A stretch of DNA of 64,000 nt from Curtobacterium sp. UNCCL20 (lineage in GTDB: Bacteria > Actinomycetota > Actinomycetes > Actinomycetales > Microbacteriaceae), in NCBI RefSeq assembly GCF_900101675.1, contig NZ_FNKG01000001.1, forward strand, positions 1,719,378 through 1,783,377, written 5' to 3'. Shown in pieces: positions 8,247-19,942 of this stretch (its first letter is position 1; each line of letters begins with the position of its first letter). A model generated the notes under the pieces. The model searched no databases. It was not told where the DNA came from and saw only the letters and a list, made by a program, of their open reading frames with translations. The position numbers and the translations under genes were made by a program.

Positions 8247-8660
8247 ATGACGAGGTTCGGGATCGACGCCACGTTCGCGCTGCGTATCATCCGCGGCGAG
8301 GTGGTGGTCGACGCCGCACACCGGCTGGTCGGGCCGGCGGTCCTGCGCTCCCACGTGATGGCGGCGATCTACCGCGAGGTCCGGTCCGGGGCGCTCGACG
8401 AGCGCGCGGCGCGGCAGCAGCTCGACGGGCTCGCGGGGTTGCGGATCCGGCTTCTCGGGGACAGGGTGTCCCGGGCGACGGCGTGGAGGGTGGCGACGGA
8501 GCTCGGCTGGGACGAGATCGGGCCGGCGGAGTACCTCGCCGTCGCGATGCTGCAGGCCGACGCCCTCGTCACCGCGGACCCGACTCTCCTCGCTGCGGCA
8601 GACGGGATGATCGCAGTCAGTCCGTCGTCTGCCCTGGCTGCTGAGACCACGCCGTCCTGA
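8247..8660 (+). CDS. PIN-domain protein (VapC-like)
   Basis: A 137-residue protein with a PIN-like layout: an early acidic residue in FGIDATFALRII, LVGPAVLRSHVMAAIYREVRSG, LLGDRVSRATAWRVATELGWDEIGPAEYLAVAMLQADALVTADPTLLAAA. The conserved acidic positions (Asp in GIDA, Glu in AEYLAVA, Asp in ADALVTADP) fit the metal-binding site of VapC ribonucleases. No VapB-type antitoxin lies beside it, and GC is higher than in the two genes before it. It starts 38 bases after the previous stop behind GGAGGAG. It may be an orphan PIN ribonuclease rather than a true toxin. Confidence 0.7.
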   Translation: MTRFGIDATFALRIIRGEVVVDAAHRLVGPAVLRSHVMAAIYREVRSGALDERAARQQLDGLAGLRIRLLGDRVSRATAWRVATELGWDEIGPAEYLAVAMLQADALVTADPTLLAAADGMIAVSPSSALAAETTPS

Positions 8661-8726
8661 CGTTGCTCGAAGGCGGCCTACCCCGGCGCCCCCGGACGGG
8701 GGCTGTATGCCGCCTGTGTGTTCTCC

Positions 8727-8738
8727 TACAGTCGAAGT
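8727..8738 (+). promoter_or_regulatory. TANNNT box spaced for a leaderless start
   Basis: TACAGT at 8727-8732 precedes the ATG at 8739 by exactly six bases, with no real Shine-Dalgarno sequence. The layout predicts a leaderless mRNA. Confidence 0.5.
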
Positions 8739-9041
8739 ATGAGTGATCTTCACGCCCCGCAGGTTCCCGTTCAGCCCTACCTCGTGCAGCAGCGTCAGGG
8801 CAACGGTCTCGCCGTCGCCGCGCTGATCCTCGGCATCGCCGGATTCCTGTTCACCGGCATCCCCTTCTTCATCGGGCTGTTCCTCGGTGGCATCCCGAAC
8901 ATCCTCGCGATCATCTTCGGCATCACCGGGATCGTCCGTGCCCGCCGGGTCGGAGTCGGCTTCGGGATGGCCCTCACCGGTCTCATCCTCGGAGGGATCG
9001 CCTTCCTCAGCGTGTTCCTCGGTGCCGGCACCATCTGGTGA
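8739..9041 (+). CDS. DUF4190 small membrane protein
   Basis: A 100-residue integral membrane protein: a short Pro/Gln-rich head, then NGLAVAALILGIAGFLFTGIPFFIGLFLGGIPNILAIIFGITGIVRARR and a last helix GFGMALTGLILGGIAFLSVFLGAGTIW. The GxxAL(V)LGI helix and the small-residue FGI-G-RAR repeat are typical of DUF4190, a family of unknown function common in actinobacteria. The ATG at 8739 is preferred over the upstream GTG at 8718 because the promoter box at 8727-8732 lies between them. Confidence 0.85.
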   Translation: MSDLHAPQVPVQPYLVQQRQGNGLAVAALILGIAGFLFTGIPFFIGLFLGGIPNILAIIFGITGIVRARRVGVGFGMALTGLILGGIAFLSVFLGAGTIW

Positions 9042-9059
9042 CGACCGGTCCGTGACCCA

Positions 9060-9086
9060 GGCCCGTCAGCGTCCTGCTGGCGGGCC
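9060..9086. terminator. Hairpin after the DUF4190 gene
   Basis: 11-bp stem with one wobble (9060-9070 with 9076-9086) around a five-base loop, 19 bases after the stop. The rest of 9087-9306 shows no gene I can support. Confidence 0.6.
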
Positions 9087-9306
9087 GTTGCCGTTCCACG
9101 TGGAGATCCCCGCCACGTGGCGGTGGTGTCACGCTGTGGTGCGGCCCGACCGCACTGGCCGTCGCCGAGACTCGGCGCGACGGACACCCTGCGTCCGTCC
9201 CTCCGCGCGGACTGTCCGCGGCGCGGAGTCTCGCCACAAAACGCCGCCGCCCAGCGGCCTCGGTGCAGAAGACTGACGACCTCGCGCGAAGCGCCTACCC
9301 ATACAG

Positions 9307-9377
9307 AGGGGATGACGGGAATCGAACCCGCGTGGCCAGTTTGGAAGACTGGGGCTCTACCATTGAGCTACATCCCC
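9307..9377 (-). tRNA. tRNA-Gly (anticodon UCC)
   Basis: The reverse strand folds as a 71-base tRNA: acceptor GGGGATG with CATCCCC, D-arm GCTC/GAGC, anticodon arm CCAGT-CTTCCAA-ACTGG with anticodon UCC, T-arm GCGGG-TTCGATT-CCCGT. The CCA end is not encoded. It decodes GGA/GGG. Confidence 0.95.
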
Positions 9378-9431
9378 GCGCCTGCGCACCAGGCGCAGCC
9401 AGATCATCGTAGCGGACGAACGAGCAGTGAC

Positions 9432-9743
9432 ATGCCAGGGCGCGTCATCCCGAAGCCGGACGGTTCCGCCGAGCGGACGATCCGGCGGTCGCGGGTCCTC
9501 TCGTACGTGCTGGTGCTCCTCGCGGCGGTGGTGTTCTCGCTGCGGCCGGAGCTGTTCGGGGATCCCCAGGGGCAGCCCGCGCACGCACTCCTGCACGTGT
9601 GGCGGATCGTCGCCGGCATCGTGCTCGGGGTGGCCGCGCTCGGCGTGCAGGTCGTCGTCGGCGTGCAGTGGCGGCAGGGTCTCCGACACGCGGCGGAGGA
9701 CGACGGGGAAGCTCCCGGGAACCGAGCACCGGGGGACCGCTAG
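9432..9743 (+). CDS. Small two-helix membrane protein of unknown function
   Basis: A 103-residue protein with a basic head (MPGRVIPKPDGSAERTIRRSR) and two hydrophobic helices, VLSYVLVLLAAVVFSLRP and LLHVWRIVAGIVLGVAALGVQVVVGVQW, ending in a charged hydrophilic tail. No family recognised. It lies between two tRNA genes on the strand of tRNA-Pro and trigger factor; coding is supported by codon use and the membrane pattern rather than homology. Confidence 0.6.
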   Translation: MPGRVIPKPDGSAERTIRRSRVLSYVLVLLAAVVFSLRPELFGDPQGQPAHALLHVWRIVAGIVLGVAALGVQVVVGVQWRQGLRHAAEDDGEAPGNRAPGDR

Positions 9744-9800
9744 ACTCGTCGGCGTCGCACGCGCCGCTTCGGCGTGCGCGCGCACCCTGGCCCAGTCAAA

Positions 9801-9877
9801 CGGGGCGTAGCTCAGCTTGGTAGAGCGCCCGCTTTGGGAGCGGGAGGTCGCAGGTTCAAATCCTGTCGCCCCGACCA
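9801..9877 (+). tRNA. tRNA-Pro (anticodon UGG)
   Basis: 77 bases including an encoded CCA: acceptor CGGGGCG with CGCCCCG, anticodon arm CCCGC-TTTGGGA-GCGGG with anticodon UGG, T-arm GCAGG-TTCAAAT-CCTGT. A TAGACT box at 9741-9746, overlapping the previous stop, may be its promoter -10. Confidence 0.96.
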
Positions 9878-9929
9878 GGTCTTCGAGAAGCACCGACCAC
9901 ACGAACGTCAACCAACAGGAGAACATCCC

Positions 9930-11237
9930 TTGGCCACCAGCACCGTCGACAAGGTGAGCGACACCCGCGTCAAGCTCACCGTGAACGTGACGCCGGAAGA
10001 TCTCAAGCCGAGCATCGACCACGCGTACAAGCACATCGCCGAGCAGATCAACATCCCCGGCTTCCGCAAGGGCAAGGTCCCGCCGGCGATCGTCGACCAG
10101 CGTGTCGGCCGCGGCGAGGTCCTGAACCACGCCGTCGGCGACGCGATCGACAACTTCTACCGCCAGGCGGTGGAGGAGCAGGAGCTGCGCATCCTCGGTC
10201 GCGCCGAGGCCGACGTCTCCGAGCTCCCGAACGTCAAGGACTTCACCGGCGACCTCGTCCTCACCTTCGAGGTGGACGTGCGTCCGGAGTTCGATCTGCC
10301 GGAGTACGACAAGTACGAGCTGACCGTCGACGCCGTCGAGGTGTCGGACGAGGAGATCGAGGAGGAGCTGCAGAACCTGCGCACCCGCTTCGGCACCCTC
10401 GTGACGGTCGACCGTCCGGCGACCACGGGTGACTTCGCCCAGATCGACCTCACCGCCACCATCGGTGACGACGAGGTCGACTCGGCCACCGGTGTCTCCT
10501 ACGAGATCGGCTCGGGCGACCTGCTCGAGGGCATCGACGAGGCGCTCGAGTCCCTCACCGCTGGCGAGTCCACCACCTTCGAGTCGAAGCTCGTCGGTGG
10601 CGACCGCGAGGGCGAGACCGCTCAGATCGCCGTGACCGTCACCGCCGTCAAGGAGCGCGAGCTCCCCGAGGCCGACGACGAGTTCGCGCAGATCGCCAGC
10701 CAGTTCGACACGATCGACGAGCTGAAGGCGGACCTCAAGGAGCAGATCGCGAAGTCCAAGACCTTCGGTCAGGGCGCCGCGGCTCGCGACAAGCTCGTCG
10801 AGAAGCTCATCGAGGACGTCAACATCCCGATCTCGGAGAAGCTCATCGAGGACGAGGTGCACCGTCACCTCGAGCAGGAGAACCGTCTCGAGGACGACGA
10901 GCACCGCAAGGAGGTCTCCGAGTCCAGCGAGAAGGCCTTCCGCTCGCAGATCCTCCTCGACTCGATCGCCGAGAAGGAAGAGATCCAGGTCTCGCAGGAA
11001 GAGCTCACCCAGTACCTCATCCAGGCTGCTGCGCAGTACGGCATGGAGCCGGGCGAGTTCATCAAGGTGATCGACCAGAACGGTCAGATCCCCGGCATGG
11101 TCGGCGAGGTCGCCCGCTCGAAGGCGGTCGCGACCGTCCTCGCCAAGGTGACCGTCAAGGACACCAACGGCGACGACGTCGACCTGTCCGCCTTCACGGC
11201 GGGCGTCGCGCAGACCCCGTCGGAGGACGCGGAGTAG
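9930..11237 (+). CDS. tig: Trigger factor (ribosome-associated chaperone/prolyl isomerase)
   Basis: Binds the ribosome exit tunnel and shields nascent chains. 435 residues in the usual order: the ribosome-docking tail with the signature [17 protein letters not shown] (near residues 45-60), an FKBP-type PPIase domain around 150-240 ([10 protein letters not shown]...[23 protein letters not shown]), and a helical C-terminal domain. The start is TTG at 9930, placed by AGGAGA eight bases upstream and by alignment of the first residues ([17 protein letters not shown]) with the family. It lies upstream of clpP1-clpP2, the common arrangement linking folding and proteolysis. Confidence 0.97.
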   Translation: MATSTVDKVSDTRVKLTVNVTPEDLKPSIDHAYKHIAEQINIPGFRKGKVPPAIVDQRVGRGEVLNHAVGDAIDNFYRQAVEEQELRILGRAEADVSELPNVKDFTGDLVLTFEVDVRPEFDLPEYDKYELTVDAVEVSDEEIEEELQNLRTRFGTLVTVDRPATTGDFAQIDLTATIGDDEVDSATGVSYEIGSGDLLEGIDEALESLTAGESTTFESKLVGGDREGETAQIAVTVTAVKERELPEADDEFAQIASQFDTIDELKADLKEQIAKSKTFGQGAAARDKLVEKLIEDVNIPISEKLIEDEVHRHLEQENRLEDDEHRKEVSESSEKAFRSQILLDSIAEKEEIQVSQEELTQYLIQAAAQYGMEPGEFIKVIDQNGQIPGMVGEVARSKAVATVLAKVTVKDTNGDDVDLSAFTAGVAQTPSEDAE

Positions 11238-11253
11238 TCGCGACCACCTTCTG

Positions 11254-11291
11254 ACTGGAGGCGCGGTGCCAGCTGGCACCGCGCCTCCAGT
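11254..11291. repeat. Perfect 38-base palindrome with the dispersed repeat; terminator of tig
   Basis: 11254-11291 is identical to its own reverse complement. Each arm carries CTGGAGGCGCGG, so this is a full two-arm copy of the dispersed motif. It sits 16 bases after the tig stop and should form a 17-bp hairpin around AGCT. Confidence 0.85.
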
Positions 11292-11311
11292 CCGTTTCGG
11301 GGCCGGCTGCA

Positions 11312-11325
11312 TTGCTGTCGGCGAA
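11312..11325. promoter_or_regulatory. Possible ClgR-type activator site before clpP1
   Basis: TTGCTGTCGGCGAA resembles the inverted CGC-N5-GCG core recalled for ClgR, which activates clpP1P2 in several actinobacteria, with one mismatch. It lies about 70 bases upstream of the start codon. No ClgR gene is in the window. Confidence 0.35.
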
Positions 11326-11393
11326 CAGACGAGAAGTGGTGCGTTGCACCCGATAAGTTCGACATCAAGCGACAACTGAACGGGAGCTTTTCC

Positions 11394-12023
11394 ATGGCCG
11401 AAGCAACACTGAACCCCAGTGTTTTTGACCGCCTTCTGAGAGACCGGATCGTGTGGCTCGGCTCCGAGGTCCGCGACGACAACTCGAACGAGATCGCAGC
11501 CAAGCTGCTGATGCTCGCCGCCGAGGACCCTGAGAAGGACATCTACCTCTACATCAACTCGCCCGGTGGTTCGATCACCGCCGGCATGGCGATCTACGAC
11601 ACGATGCAGTTCGTGCCGAACGACATCGTCACGGTGGGCATCGGCCTCGCCGCCTCGATGGGGCAGTTCCTGCTCTCGTCGGGCACGCCGGGCAAGCGCT
11701 ACATCACGCCGAACGCGCGGGTGCTGCTGCACCAGCCGTCCGGTGGCTTCGGCGGCACCGCTGCCGACATCCAGACGCAGGCGAAGGTCATCCTCGACAT
11801 GAAGCAGCGGATGGCGGAGCTCACTGCGGAGCAGACCGGCAAGACGATCGAGCAGGTCCTCAAGGACAACGACCGCGACAACTGGTTCACCGCGCAGGAA
11901 GCCCTCGAGTACGGCTTCGTCGACCACCTCCGCGCGTCCTCGACCGAGGTCATCGGTGGCGGTGGAACCGTCGGCGACGGCGAGACCCAGACCGACGCCG
12001 CCGAGCCCGACGCCCAGTCCTGA
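11394..12023 (+). CDS. clpP1: ATP-dependent Clp protease proteolytic subunit ClpP1
   Basis: Serine peptidase ring subunit of 209 residues. The catalytic Ser lies in [13 protein letters not shown] and the His in [11 protein letters not shown], with INSPGG and YDTMQ as family landmarks. An acidic Gly/Asp-rich tail follows the conserved end (VDHLR). ATG with GGGAG upstream. In actinobacteria ClpP1 and ClpP2 form a mixed double ring that works with ClpX or ClpC1 (known). clpP2 starts 26 bases downstream in the same operon; clpX follows 1.7 kb later. Confidence 0.96.
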   Translation: MAEATLNPSVFDRLLRDRIVWLGSEVRDDNSNEIAAKLLMLAAEDPEKDIYLYINSPGGSITAGMAIYDTMQFVPNDIVTVGIGLAASMGQFLLSSGTPGKRYITPNARVLLHQPSGGFGGTAADIQTQAKVILDMKQRMAELTAEQTGKTIEQVLKDNDRDNWFTAQEALEYGFVDHLRASSTEVIGGGGTVGDGETQTDAAEPDAQS

Positions 12024-12049
12024 CCCCCACCGAAGAAAAGGAAACGAGA

Positions 12050-12709
12050 ATGCATCTCCCCATGCTCGGTGGCGCGCAGAACGTCCCGGCCCCCACTGAT
12101 CGGTACATCCTGCCGAGCTTCGAAGAGCGCACGGCCTACGGCTACAAGCGGCAGGACCCGTACGCGAAGCTCTTCGAGGACCGCATCGTGTTCCTCGGCG
12201 TCCAGGTCGACGACGCGTCGGCCGACGACGTCATGGCCCAGCTGCTCGTCCTCGAGTCGATGGACCCGGACCGCGACATCGTGATGTACATCAACTCGCC
12301 CGGTGGCTCGTTCACCGCGATGACGGCGATCTACGACACGATGCAGTACATCCGTCCGCAGATCCAGACGGTGTGCCTCGGCCAGGCCGCTTCGGCCGCG
12401 TCGGTGCTCCTCGCTGCCGGCACCCCCGGCAAGCGTCTGGCCCTGCCGAACGCCCGTGTGCTCATCCACCAGCCTGCTGTCCAGCAGGGTGGCGGTCAGG
12501 CCTCCGACATCGAGATCCAGGCGGCGGAGATCCTCCGCATGCGCACCTGGCTCGAGGAGACCCTGTCGAAGCACTCGAACCGCACGCCGGCGCAGGTGAA
12601 CAACGACATCGAGCGCGACAAGATCATGTCCGCCGAAGAGGCGCTCGAGTACGGCCTGATCGACCAGGTCCTCACGAGCCGCAAGAACCTGCCGGCGCTC
12701 GTCAAGTAA
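12050..12709 (+). CDS. clpP2: ATP-dependent Clp protease proteolytic subunit ClpP2
   Basis: Second ClpP paralogue, 219 residues, catalytic Ser in [16 protein letters not shown] and His in [19 protein letters not shown]. It differs from ClpP1 in an N-terminal extension ([36 protein letters not shown]), typical of ClpP2, and lacks the acidic C-terminal tail. AAAAGGAAACGAGA precedes the ATG. A strong bidirectional hairpin closes the operon. Confidence 0.96.
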   Translation: MHLPMLGGAQNVPAPTDRYILPSFEERTAYGYKRQDPYAKLFEDRIVFLGVQVDDASADDVMAQLLVLESMDPDRDIVMYINSPGGSFTAMTAIYDTMQYIRPQIQTVCLGQAASAASVLLAAGTPGKRLALPNARVLIHQPAVQQGGGQASDIEIQAAEILRMRTWLEETLSKHSNRTPAQVNNDIERDKIMSAEEALEYGLIDQVLTSRKNLPALVK

Positions 12710-12720
12710 CGACAGCCAGT

Positions 12721-12761
12721 ACGACGAAGGCCCCGCACCGATGGTGCGGGGCCTTCGTCGT
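12721..12761. terminator. Bidirectional terminator between clpP2 and the copper operon
   Basis: 19-bp perfect stem (12721-12739 with 12743-12761) around GAT, exactly between two convergent operons. Its outer arms, ACGACGAAGGCCCC and complement, recur in the terminator at 40002-40047. Confidence 0.9.
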
Positions 12762-12794
12762 ACTCCGGGTCCGGCGGGCGGCCCCGCGGGGTGC

Positions 12795-13463
12795 TCAGTC
12801 CTCGTCGGTGTCGTCCTGCGCGGGTGCGGGACGGCGGCGGAGGAGGAGCAGGACGGCGACGACCACGCCGACCACGACGATGCCGCCGGCGCCGATCCAG
12901 ATCGCGTCGGAAGTCGTCGAGTCCGTCTCGCCCGAGGCTGTGCCCGTGGTCGCGCTGGCGCTCCCGTCAGCGTTGCCCTCGTCCGTCGCGCAGGTCGGCG
13001 GCTTGGTCTGTCCGGTCGCGGGCCGGAACCCGGCGGGGGCGTCCCACGTGAACGAGTACTCGTCGGACACCGTGTGGCCGTCGGCGGAGATGATCTGCCA
13101 CTCGACGGTGTACTTGCCGGAGTCGCCGAGCGCGGCCTTCGTGGTCATCGACGGGCCGTCGACCGCCAGGCAGCCGTCCTCGTAGTACTTCCCGTCCGGG
13201 CCGACGATCCGGTAGGCGAACCCGGAGTCGCTGCCGCCGATGTCGAGGAGCTTGTCGTTCGTCGTGATCTCGAACGACTTCGGCAGCTCGGTGAGGGTGC
13301 CGTCGACCTTCGGCGTCGAGGCGATCATGTAGTTGTGCGCGCTGGCGGGACCGGCGAGCCCGAGGACCGCACCGCCCGCGATCGCGACGGCCGCGGCGGA
13401 CCCGGCCACGAGCCTCCAGGTCCGCGACCGGCCGTGTGCACGACGCTCGACGCGAAGGGTCAC
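12795..13463 (-). CDS. CopC-domain copper-binding exported membrane-anchored protein
   Basis: 222 residues: signal segment (LVAGSAAAVAIAGGAVLGLAGPASA), then a CopC domain whose mature N-terminus begins with His (AHNYMIASTPKVDGTLTELP) and contains SADGHTVSDEYSFTWDAPAG, the usual copper-ligand regions. A Ser/Thr linker leads to a C-terminal helix (IWIGAGGIVVVGVVVAVLLLL) and an RRR stop-transfer. It therefore presents a copper site on the outer face of the membrane. Start GTG at 13463 overlaps the ycnI stop (GTGA). CopC domains bind Cu(II) and, with YcnI, take part in copper uptake or tolerance. Confidence 0.88.
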   Translation of the reverse strand: MTLRVERRAHGRSRTWRLVAGSAAAVAIAGGAVLGLAGPASAHNYMIASTPKVDGTLTELPKSFEITTNDKLLDIGGSDSGFAYRIVGPDGKYYEDGCLAVDGPSMTTKAALGDSGKYTVEWQIISADGHTVSDEYSFTWDAPAGFRPATGQTKPPTCATDEGNADGSASATTGTASGETDSTTSDAIWIGAGGIVVVGVVVAVLLLLRRRPAPAQDDTDED

Positions 13464-14188
13464 TTGGACGTGCTCCGACGACGCGTGTTCGCGACGGCGA
13501 CGACGAGCGCGACAGCACCGAGCACCAGGCCGCCGAGGCCGAGGAAGCGTCCGACGAGGTCGGGGTCGCTCGGGGTGCTGGTGCTGCTGGCGGCCTCGGC
13601 CGTCGGGGTCGCGGCGATCGGGTCGCCGTCGTCGTCCATCGCCTCGGCGGCGGTCAGCGTGATGGAGGGCGCCGGGTGCTCGGGCTCCGCTTCGCCGGCC
13701 TTCTGCTCCTGGTTCCACTCGACGGAACCCTTCTCGCAGGTCTGCAGCGCGGGGAACTCGACGAGGTCACCGGGCTTGCCGTCCGGCAGGGAGAACGACA
13801 GCGAGAACGTGTCGCGCTCGTCGGCCGGCAGCGGGGTCTTCGCGGTGTAGGTGACGCTCGTGACGCGCTCGCCGGCGTCCTCGGGGGACTCGTCGTCGGC
13901 CGACGCGGACGGGCTGGTGTACTTCGCGGTCGCCTTCGAGATGGTCCAGTTCGGGTTCACCGTCGGCGTGACCTCGATGATCGACTCCGGCACCTGGAAC
14001 TCGATCTTCGTCGTGGGGGAGCCGTCGCAGCCGTGCGGCAGCGAGAAGGTGGCCGTCGTGTACGAGTCCGCGGCGGTCGAGGTCGCGGTCGCGGAGACGT
14101 GCGCGCTCGCCATCCCCGCGGTGCCGAGGACGATGGCAGCGGTGACGCCGAGGGTCGCGGTGCCGACGACGACGAGACGCTTGGGCAT
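13460..14188 (-). CDS. ycnI: YcnI family copper-binding protein
   Basis: 242 residues: signal peptide (MPKRLVVVGTATLGVTAAIVLGTAGMASA) whose cleavage exposes His (AHVSATATS), the Cu(II) ligand of YcnI/DUF1775 domains. Family features follow: FSLPHGCDGSPTTKIEFQVPESI and NPNWTISKA, whose Trp is part of the copper brace. A C-terminal helix (LGGLVLGAVALVVAVANTRRR) anchors it. ATG at 14188 is chosen for GGAAGGA upstream and the signal peptide; earlier in-frame codons add only a hydrophilic tail. A perfect dyad at 14211-14225 lies just upstream and is a likely operator. Confidence 0.9.
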   Translation of the reverse strand: MPKRLVVVGTATLGVTAAIVLGTAGMASAHVSATATSTAADSYTTATFSLPHGCDGSPTTKIEFQVPESIIEVTPTVNPNWTISKATAKYTSPSASADDESPEDAGERVTSVTYTAKTPLPADERDTFSLSFSLPDGKPGDLVEFPALQTCEKGSVEWNQEQKAGEAEPEHPAPSITLTAAEAMDDDGDPIAATPTAEAASSTSTPSDPDLVGRFLGLGGLVLGAVALVVAVANTRRRSTSK

Positions 14189-14210
14189 GGGGGTCCTTCC
14201 GGGATGGAGT

Positions 14211-14225
14211 TCTACAAGTTGTAGA
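14211..14225. promoter_or_regulatory. Perfect dyad TCTACAAGTTGTAGA, candidate copper operator
   Basis: A 15-base palindrome with TACA/TGTA half-sites, 23 bases upstream of the ycnI ATG. TACA-N-TGTA dyads are bound by BlaI/MecI/CopY-type repressors, some of which respond to copper. It stands out in GC-rich surroundings. The regulator is not in the window. Confidence 0.6.
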
Positions 14226-14406
14226 GAAGTCGTGATCACGGTAGCAGGATCGAACGCCCTGGGCGAACGCGGTCGCCGAATCCGGCTCGGCGTCGCAGCC
14301 GGTGTCGCCGGTTGCGATTAGGCTCGTCCACAGTCGGGCAGGTCGTCGGCCTGCACCATCGGGCAGGCGATCAGGTCTGCATCGGTCAACCAGGGAGGGC
14401 ACCGAC

Positions 14407-15687
<1,281 letters not shown>

Positions 15688-15702
15688 TCGCGGTAGGGCC
15701 CA

Positions 15703-15770
15703 CAAAACACCGGTGTTCGTCGGCCGCGCCACGACATTGCGCGGCGCAGAAGACGAACACCGGTGTTTTG
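15703..15770. terminator. Long bidirectional hairpin between clpX and the M3 peptidase gene
   Basis: Outer perfect stem of 19 bp (15703-15721 with 15752-15770) with a further GC-rich inner pairing in the 30-base loop. The outer arm itself contains the palindrome ACACCGGTGT. It lies between two converging genes. Confidence 0.85.
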
Positions 15771-15830
15771 CGAACAACCGTCCCCGGCGGCGGCCGCCCC
15801 GGCGCCGCCGCGGGCGCCGGCGCCCGCCGC

Positions 15831-19543
<3,713 letters not shown>

Positions 19544-19573
19544 TCCGGAACCCGTCCGACCGGGCGGGGGACG

Positions 19574-19626
19574 ACTGAGCAGAGAACGTCGAGTGCATCG
19601 GATGCACTCGACGTTCTCTGCTCAGT
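19574..19626. terminator. 53-base near-perfect palindrome between convergent genes
   Basis: 26-bp perfect stem (19574-19599 with 19601-19626) around a single G, between the hydrolase gene and the minus-strand gene downstream of valS. It would work as a bidirectional terminator or could cruciform. Confidence 0.85.
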
Positions 19627-19646
19627 GGACGAAGCCGGACCTCGGC

Positions 19647-19898
19647 TCAGTCCTCCTCGCCCGCATCGTCCGGGTTCGTGACCTGCGCGTGTCCGGCGTC
19701 GTCGAGGTGGATCGATGTGCCGTCGTCGAGCGCCACCATCGGCTTGCCCTCGAGGTAGGTCAGGGTCCAGCCCCACCCCGTCGTGTCGACGGACTCCGAC
19801 GTCAGCTCGGCCTCGATCTCGTGCACGGCGACGACCACCGCCTCGGGGAGCTCCCCGGGTGCCTCCGCACCCACGTTCCAGCGCCTGCCCAACTGCAT
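19647..19898 (-). CDS. Small acidic protein downstream of valS
   Basis: 83-residue soluble acidic protein, MQLGRRWNVGAEAPGELPEAVVVAVHEIEAEL..., with a central TGWGWTLTYLEGKPMVALDDGTSIHLD beta segment. No named family recognised. It begins 44 bases after the valS stop on the same strand and is probably co-transcribed with it. Normal codon use and a defined tail support a real gene. Confidence 0.7.
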   Translation of the reverse strand: MQLGRRWNVGAEAPGELPEAVVVAVHEIEAELTSESVDTTGWGWTLTYLEGKPMVALDDGTSIHLDDAGHAQVTNPDDAGEED

Positions 19899-19942
19899 CC
19901 GTGCCTCCGGTCTCGTGTCGTCCTGCGTCTGCCGGCCGCGAC

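Noticed and set aside
8247..8660. Classical VapBC module
   Set aside because: No VapB-type antitoxin gene lies next to the PIN-domain gene.
9042..9306. Possible small gene before tRNA-Gly
   Set aside because: Short open frames there lack ribosome sites and any recognisable protein pattern; only a hairpin is supported.
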